From contig OY804577.1 of NCBI GenBank assembly GCA_963680875.1, forward strand, positions 103,675,906 through 103,739,905: a stretch of DNA of 64,000 bases, in the 5' to 3' direction. Source of the DNA: Bathymodiolus brooksi. Lineage: Eukaryota; Mollusca; Bivalvia; Mytilida; Modiolidae. Shown here piece after piece: positions 25,301 to 34,300 of this stretch. The translations under genes were made by a program, and so were the position numbers. The notes below the pieces were generated by a model that did not search any database, was not told the DNA's origin, and was given only the letters and a program-made list of their open reading frames with translations. Positions within the stretch are counted from its first letter, which is position 1, and the number at the start of each line of letters is the position of its first letter.

Positions 25301-28300
25301 CGACGTATTTTTAAACATATTCAAAGAATAAAATGAATTGTGGGGGAAAATAGGTTTCTATACCGGGGAATAAAATATAACATTTTTGGATTAATTCCGA
25401 AAACTAGTTACGTTACACAGACGTTAAATATTAAGTACCGCGGTACCATAGAATCCCAGGCTATATAGTTTTTTTTTTTTTTTCGGACGCACCTAGCCCC
25501 TGTGGGTAGAACAGATACATGTATATTAGACACAGGGAGGATATAAATGGCTCATACCTCAAAATTCACGGTTGACTATCATCCTTTTAGCACCGTCACC
25601 TGGTGTCTCCAGCAGAAAGGTTATCATTGTGTTTGCCTCTCTGCTTCAGACACGGGTAGGATACAAATAGTCGGCTCTATCTATTTATTTTTCATCGTAT
25701 TTATATGATACATATATCATAGCTGGATGTATTAAAACATATCAACCACACAGCATATAAATGACATGTTATAAATATATGTTATTGTATCTTTGTCTTT
25801 GTTAAACATATGTTATGTTTTAAATAATTATATATGTGAATATTCATGCCCCTCGTGGGCCCATAATTGGTAAGTAAAAGTATCTTATTAGCTATATTAT
25901 CAACATGTGACATGGACATTTTTGTCACATAGAATAGATACATGTATAGCTACATCACCAAAATGTAACTAAACTTGGACATTTTTTGTCATGTAGAACA
26001 GACACATGTATAACCATATCACCAATATGTAAAGCGGACATTTTTTATCACATAAAACAGATACATGTATAGCTATATATCACACATATGTAACTTGGAC
26101 AATTTTTGTCATATAGAACAGATACAAGCACCTACATTTGTATAACCCAAATATGCTACTGGTATTTTTGTTGTAAGGATTTCAACTTTGTCAGGCAAAT
26201 GGTTATTTATTACACTGAAATTGAAATGATGTGTATTGTTCATTTATATAGTAGATCAGACCTTAAACAGTTTTTTTTGGGGTTTTTTTGCAGAATGTGA
26301 CAGAGGAAATTGGTGACAGTATTAAGAATAAGGTACTGTATTTAAAAAAATGCTCACATTCTATATTTATTATAATCATTGTGAAAAATTGAACTGCATT
26401 GTACATCAACTATGACAGTATGATTTTTTTTAGGAAATTTAGAATAATTCCATCAATTTGTACTCATAAGCTACTGTATAATGAATGAAAGGTTGTGTTA
26501 CTACCAATCATTTTTCAGTAAATTTTGCAGATACAAAAACATGCCTAGACAGTTTTTTTTTAAATAAGCAATTAAACATATTGGCAAAACCAACCTTAAT
26601 TATTTGAAGAAGACCAGTTTTTCCTTTAATATCCCATTTATCTTCTTTTTAAACCAAATAAAATCAAGTTTGCATGAAAAGGGACTTTGATTTTTGTGTC
26701 CCAGATAACCAAATAGTGATTGTGTTTAAAATTGTAAGCCAGTGCTCATTTGATACTTTAAGAATAACTATGATATATTAATTTGTTAAGTTGGTTAATC
26801 TGAGTACCTTACATGTATTTGTATTTATTTATTATCCAGTTTACTTATATTAATGTAGGCTATTCAACCAAGGAGTCAGAAAAGAAGAAGGGAGAGACTG
26901 TATGATCTCATTGCTAAGAGGGTATACATTTTTATACATTTGCTTTTATCAACACTTGACTGAAATTTAATTATTTCATATCAATTTTGTAACCACCAAT
27001 TTCATTGGTGCAAAAGATGTCATGTGGTATACTTTATTTTACGATATAGACCAGTTTTCCAGGCTGTATTGCCTGATTGCTGTATTGTGAAATACATACA
27101 GGCCGCTGATATTCCTATTTCTTTTTAAAGGAATTTTAAATATTCCAACTTTGAATGCATAATTATCATAATATACATGAATCAAACCTTTAAAACAAGT
27201 AATCTAATAGCAAGGATGGTGAAGGGTTTAAATGATTCCCTACAAAACGTATTATATTATTTATTTTAGGCAAGGAATTGGTACACAGATGGCCATTCAC
27301 CACCAAATTTCACTATGTTTTACCTACAAAAAGGTGAAATAATATCAGAAGGTAACACTGATTAGTAATTGTATAGTTTTATATCTACTAACTCTTTAAA
27401 GAAAACAAAAAGACTTTTATTTTATTGATATGTTTGCAAGTCATATATAGAGCTACAGGTATAAAATTATCTGTGAGACTTGTTTATCTATTATATCCAG
27501 TACTGTGCCAGAAACAAAACAAAAATGGTCGTCTCCAAAATGACATGGCATCTTAAAAGAGCAGGAAAGTCAGAGGGTGAAAAAGGCATGTGCAACTCTT
27601 TATGGAGACAACCTATCTGTAACACTGTATCAAACTTTAAACAATTTATACATTTTTTTTTTTATTTAAATCAACAATGATTTGTAAAAGTATCAAAATT
27701 TGACTTAAAGAAAATATTTCCTGTGCAATATGAAGTCAGGAGTAGATTGTTGTATGATGGTTTGTTTAGCAGTAAAAAAAATTAAGGTTTTCTGTATGGG
27801 AAAGGGTTCTTGATAAATTTTTGAACCCTTTTATTTATAGAATTGTTGAATTAATAAGTGGCTATGCAAGGTGTTTTTAGTGTCAACAGACTTGAAGAAA
27901 CCTTTTCTCAAGGTTTCATAACAAGGTGAATGTCTCATTATGCATACCTGGCTAAGTGATTTTTTTTTTATTTTCAATGGTACCGATAATGTGAAATGTC
28001 AGTCAGGTTATTTTCATTTTTTATTTCAAATCTTTGTGCTGTATTAAAACATTAACTGTAAGTTAAACTGTTGTTCTGATATTTCAGATCCTAGACTTGC
28101 AACTTAAAATTAAAAATAGCAATACTAACCTTCTGATTCATTTGAAAAATGTTTTACAGGACCACCTCATATGGCAGAATTTTACAATGATCCTGTCGTA
28201 ATTCAGAAGTTTAAAGAGGTTGCACTGCAGAGGACAGTAAATTTTCGGACCGTCACAGGTATGAAAAATACCTGACATAATTGTTTATATTGTTACATAC

Positions 28301-31300
28301 AACTAGTGATTGCAAAAGTATATATTGATGGGGATCTGTTTGTCCAGTAATTCATCTGTCTGTATCCTTCTAAACATGAGAATGGATTGCAGGGAAATTT
28401 TGAGAAAATCAAATGCTTGTTGATAGATTTGATTGGTTCATAGTATAAAAAGCATGTTTCACTTGCCACTTGTATATAAACTACCATAAACAGACCATGC
28501 ACTGAATGTTTCTTTTCACATATTTTAGATATTTTATTAATATCAGTTTGTTGTGATTTTCCCCATTTATTTTTGGGTATGTTCACAAGAAGAAACTGAA
28601 TTTTGTTCACGACATGAATATAAAACTGGGTGAAAGATACGAAAAAAACAATATTAGAAAATACTGTTAGACAGTAGTAATAGTAGTAGAAACCATGTGC
28701 CAGGCACGAGACGTGTTATTTGTAATAGTATTTGCTATATAAGGAAATTCTTTCTAATATATGGTGAAATCAGGTTTATTGTTTATAATATAAACCTCTT
28801 GAGATTCATGCACTTATGTAAATGCAATCGAACTGTTAAAAGCAAAGAAGGGGTTCTACAGAGTGAGTCTGTTTGACTTCTATAAAACATACAGAAAAAA
28901 ATTCTTAAAAATCCAGTTTTCAAATCAACAATGGTTTTTCTAGATGTATATTAATATATGATATATACGAACTCTGACAAATTTTGGTCCATTATTATAT
29001 TAACTAATTTGTCAATTTTCGTTTTCATTTTTTTAGAATCTGATGGAATTATTACATGTACATCAACAGATACAAATAATGATCCCATGGAGCTGCCATA
29101 TGGGGATGCTAACCTGTATACATGGGACACAATGGTTTTTCTATTGCTAGCTATATTGGCAAGAGAAGGAATTAAAGGTATCACTCTTAAAATAAAACTA
29201 TTTATATTATGTGAGATCACTAGAAATACTATAAATGTAATTAGAAAAAATTGTAAGTAGGGGAAAAGAACATTGTTTTTAAAGGTAAACAATCCAAGTT
29301 TATTTGATAGGGCTTAAATTGGTTTGCTAAATAGTAATTGGCAACTATAATAATACCAACAAATAATATCAACCAATGCTCTACTATCTGCACCACTTGC
29401 TTATAAAATTAACTTTTAATGATATATTATAATTTCATATCAGAGTTCGACATTAACGGTTGCTCGATAGACCTATTTCACATTAACCTATTTTTGTTGT
29501 AAGCGGCCTTAGTCCAAAGTCCAATCGGAGTAAAATCCGGGTGGTAAGCGGCCTTTCTGTTTGGATTATACGATGATTTTCTATATCCATATCATTTTTC
29601 AACCTTTTCGAAGTTTTATTCACGTTATTTATTTGCAAAATTTTATTATACATCTACAAATGGATCCTGGTGATCAACTCTGCACTCTTGATGAGCTTCG
29701 ATGTTGGAAAGTCGAGAATCTCGGAGTTCTTGACGATGAGAGATCTAACGAAATCGGGAACGAAGGAGGAGCTAGCGGCCTTGTGTTTTTCGGCATGCAA
29801 GTTGAACTTGCCTTTGGTGCCATCACAAGATGATGTTTTGAAGGACAACAAGAGATGCTACGACAACATTTAATTACAGACCCCCTTCAGATTTATTCTG
29901 GTTGGCTTGATGAACATGATCATGCCATTCATGGTATGCAGTTTGGTCACCAAATGTTTTGATAGACATAACGCAGTTCTTGTTAGCCCATGGTGATGTA
30001 GCATTGACAAATGACATGCTGAAAGACTATAAGGTAGGCAAGGCCTATGAATATTTTTCAAGTGGGTGGCTACAGGAGGGATATTTCTTAAAGGCTAAGT
30101 CGAACAACAACAACAACTTGTGTATTTTAAGAACAAAGTGTTCACCATCACAGACACTGGATGATGACCCCCACAATGTATAGATATTGCACCAAAGAAG
30201 ATGATGGTTTGACAGAAGGAGCTTATTGTTCTTGCACTGCAGGGTATGAAATTTATGCATGTTTTTTTAAATTCTCTATCGTGTCTATGCAGTGCCAATT
30301 CAGGACCATTAGATAATAACAGAAGGGATTGCAACCAATGATGGGCAATCTTGGCTGAAATGTTCCTAACAAATTCATGACAAAATGTTGTAGTTACTAT
30401 GGTGTCGATGAATCAGTACATTTCAATAATGTTTGAGAGATGTCAGTTCAAATCTCTCTGGAAGCTAATGATCGGAGTACTGTATTAGGTTTGTCAACTA
30501 CTAACAATTACAATACATGTATATAGCTTCTATAGTACAAGGTAGTACATTTCAATAATGTTGAAAAGATGTCAGTTCAAATCTGACTGGAAGCTAATCT
30601 ATGGGTTTATTTTAATATATGCTTGATCATGTTGACTGCATTAACTAACTTGGACACAAGTCCCTAGCTTAATGAAAGTTTTGAAGAACTACTCCTTTTT
30701 CAGTGTGATTTTTACACGACTGCAAAAATGTTGTGTAATGGTTAGCATGCTCACCTTGAATGTGGTAGATCCATGGGTTCTAGCCCCTGTCTAGTCAAAC
30801 CAAAGATTATAAAATTGGTAAGAATGCAGCATTAAGGACTAAGAACAAAGAATTGTCGGGTCAGAATCAGAATAATGTTTCAGAGTGGAACGACCTATCT
30901 ACCCACAGACTGTTGTTTCAATGAACTAGCACTCTAAAAATCCAACTAAGGGTGTTGGTCTTTTCATTTTTTGTATCTAAATGTGTTTCCTGTTGCCCAT
31001 GCTTAAATAGTTTACACATCACATGTTATAGTTTATGTTTCTTGTTGTTTATTGTTTAAAAATTCTATGAATAGAATGTTTTTATCCCCCATATGAGTGT
31101 TGTTTTTCATGTAAAATTATTGAATATTTTGGGCTTTGTTCATTTACCTGAGAAAGTCTTAGACAAATATTTTGAAATTAAAGGAGTTTTGAACCTTATT
31201 ACATGTAGTATGTTTTTTTGGGGGGTGGAACTTTAGTCAGATTTTTTAACTTCTCAATTCAATAACTAAAGGATAGAGAAAATTGTATAGTGTCCCCCAA

Positions 31301-34300
31301 TATTAACTTTTTGATGTTAAAAGCAATATAATTTTCATTCAATCATTAACTTAAGACTTCACCAGGATGAGGGGAATGTGTTTTAATTTATTACCCATTC
31401 TTCAATGTTCCAGTTCATAGTTTTGTTATTTTACAACATTGTTATTATACATGTAGCTGACCTTTTAATAATGTTTTGTTTTTGCAATAAATATTTCTTG
31501 TTAATGAGTATTTGTTTAATTTTTGTGCTCTATGATTTACAAAAGTTATAGAGTTGAATCATTTACAAAGTACATGTGCATGTACATATTTTGCCCAACA
31601 AAGACTGACTTGTTCCTGAATATAGCACTTTTTCCATACTAATCCTTATATGTTATTATTGGTCTCCTGACATTGGCATAAACAAGAAAGGATGGAGTGC
31701 CTCACGAACAGAAACCACAGCATAATAATGTGCTTGACATACATGTAAGAATGGAACATGACTGTTAATGTATAGCCCTGTATTAGGGCATACTATTTAA
31801 CTCCTGTCTGTCCCTCCCTATAGTTTTGAGCTAGAGTTTTTGTAATATTTTGTAGTGTGTTTAATGTACAAATACTAAAGGTGTGCATTCTTACAGGATT
31901 TTGACTTCTAAAAAATCATAAAATGATATATAGTTGAACCAAGTCATTTTTAAGTTAGTACATCAAAAGTGTCTTACACACACAGACTTTATACATTCTC
32001 TAACAAAAGGGGCATACCAGTTTTAAGTTGGGCCTTTAAAAAAGTTTTATTTGATGCTCCATAATTTAAACATAACAAATAAAAATTGACTTTGATTTTC
32101 CAATATATTTCAACTAAAAATAAATCCTAAAAATTCACAATCCTGTTTAAATTATGTACAAATAAAAACCACTCATATAAACATAATGAGCAAATAAACA
32201 ATCAAAATATAGACAATTCTGAATGTTTTGGTGTAAAATTTGTTAAAATCTATCCAAAAATGATTTCACAATAATTTTTTGAAAAAATATGGTTTTGGTT
32301 GATTATATAGGGATTTTTTTTTACATGTGATGATGTGGCAATACTTTTGGCAACATACTGTATAGCTGAATATTCACACGATTTCTCATTATTTTCAAGA
32401 GACTTTATGATACATGTAGTCATAAATTATTTTCCTAACCAACAAATTCACGAAAACTTCCTTACGACCGTGACGATATGTGCATAACTGCCACGATGAA
32501 TAAACTGCGTCACCGTGTTTACAAAAGCAATGACGTCTTGTTTACGTTTTTTACTCCGATTGACCTTTGAATCATAATGGCGGCGGTAACGTGAAATTGG
32601 TCTATTGCCCGGGGCAAGTGAAATGCGTCTTCGGGCAAGTGAAAACGACACCCAACTTATAGGGCAAGTGAAAATTATTCTGTGATATGTTCAATTCCTG
32701 AAGAGCAAAATGATTAATATTGAATTATTCAGTGTTGGAAGTCGTGGCGAATTTTACCTAAACAACGCGTCGTATATATTGTGTATTTTTACGCCATTTT
32801 GTTTTATTTGGTTGACTATGGAATTCCCCTTTCTCAAATAAAGATCGTGTTATTTATATTAGCCAATCACGAATGCCTAATTAGACGGCGGCAATCGTAA
32901 CTACTCGGCCATTCTCGCTACCCTGCAAATAACCTCGTATGCATTAGGCGTATAAATCGCACTACTTTTCACATGTCAGTTACATGAAAGTTTGATAAAG
33001 TTATATTTTAAACAATTTTCTATATTTCAATTAAAGTTTTAATTAGTTTTGCATGATTATATTTTACTTAGTATGTCTATTACGGTTTTCACAGTTTTCC
33101 GGTTGTTGACTGATTTTGTCTGTTTATATAATTATGAGTTTTGACTTTCCTTTTGTAAGATTGTTCGGAGTTCGGTAATTTTGTTATTACCCTTATTTCC
33201 ATGTTGGATTTTCGTGAACTATATTTTTGTGCGGTTTAACTTAACTTAACTTCCGGCAAACAATTTAAGAAGAATTTCTACTATGTACGTACGAGGTTAT
33301 TTGCAGGGTAGCGAGAATGGCCGAGTAGTTACGATTGTAGACGGCGGCGCTGCATCAACATTTTATTTATTTTCGCCGGCCAATGAAAAGCTAGAGTTAT
33401 TTGCGGTGTTCTAATTTTAGAAAATTATCCCTGATGTGTATTACCTTTGCGATCAAAATATTGAAAGCGTGATAGATTACTGGAATAAAAATTCAAACAA
33501 ACTATACAGTCATTGTCAGTCTATGATAAGGAACATTTATACTTAAATTTTCTAACAAAAATATTTCGGAAATCCTCATCAATCCCCCGTATTTATAAAA
33601 CTGTCATATTCCCGCAAATGTCTACGCAATATCTCAGACTCAGTCCCAGAATTTGGTGCCAATATGGCACAAGTAACCATCGGGAAATTTTTCAGTGGGG
33701 TTCCTCAGAAAAGGAAATCGGGTGGTGATTCTAAGAAAATATATGAACATAAGAGGAAGAGAGAATTTATTGATTCATGGTCAAACAATTTTGATGGATT
33801 ACAGGATTCTTCTGATGGAATGATATGCACTTATTGCAAGAAGTTTCCAAATATTGCTGGACCTTCTAGTTTTATATCTGGAAATGAGTCCTACAGAATA
33901 GATGGCATTCGTTCACACTTTTCTTCACCAAAACATCTACAATGTTCTGAGGCCTATTTTGCTGCACAAAGGAGGGATAATAATGACAATAACTTTCAAG
34001 GGCCAATGGACGTAGCAATTAGAAAACTCAGTGAAAAAAACAGGACACTTATGATTTACATGTTTAATACTGCATACTGCATAATGAAGGAGGAACTACC
34101 TTATACCTTATATACCACCATGTTGAAACTGCAGGTTAAGAATGGATCAGATTTGGCTAGACTGAAGAGTTATCAGTCAGATAAGGCTTGTGCAAGGTAG
34201 GTACCTCCGGCCCCACTACCAAATTAAAAAGAAATAAACAACACAGTAGCAATCTATCAACATACACAACAACAATTGTACATTTTGTATTTAAAATAAT

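Larger units (their letters stand above)
17086..25504. mobile_element. 8.4-kb DNA element with ~0.5-kb TIRs and 8-bp target duplication
   Basis: Termini are 'cacaggggctaggtgcgtcc' and its complement. The 8-mer 'ggtagaac' flanks both ends (17078-17085 and 25505-25512), and removing the element restores a normal minisatellite unit. The left TIR is 17086-17791 and the right TIR is 24178-25504. After subtracting later insertions (17495-17688 plus one TTAA; 24639-25461 plus TATA) they pair over about 505 bp with only about five differences by eye. The interior has no recognised transposase. It carries an intact minus-strand two-exon gene (22450-24033), plus-strand exon remnants, an internal ~400-bp tandem repeat and several small elements. 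The 8-bp duplication fits hAT or P superfamilies, but no catalytic domain confirms either. Confidence 0.9.
29468..32604 (+). mobile_element. 3.1-kb element with TAGACC ends carrying a SAP/SWIM-type gene
   Basis: Left 'tagacctatttcacattaac' and right complement 'tagaccaatttcacgttacc' are inverted. The match resumes with 'caatcggagtaaaa' about 50 bp inside. Flanks 'ttgctcga' (29460-29467) and 'ttgcccgg' (32605-32612) agree at 6 of 8 positions and may be an aged 8-bp target duplication. It splits the hAT left end from its body. The interior holds the fragment at 29660-30243 and a SINE at 30725-30960. Confidence 0.65.

Noticed and set aside
29654..30334. Several minus-strand frames
   Set aside because: They mirror the plus-strand SAP/SWIM gene fragment and carry no motif of their own.
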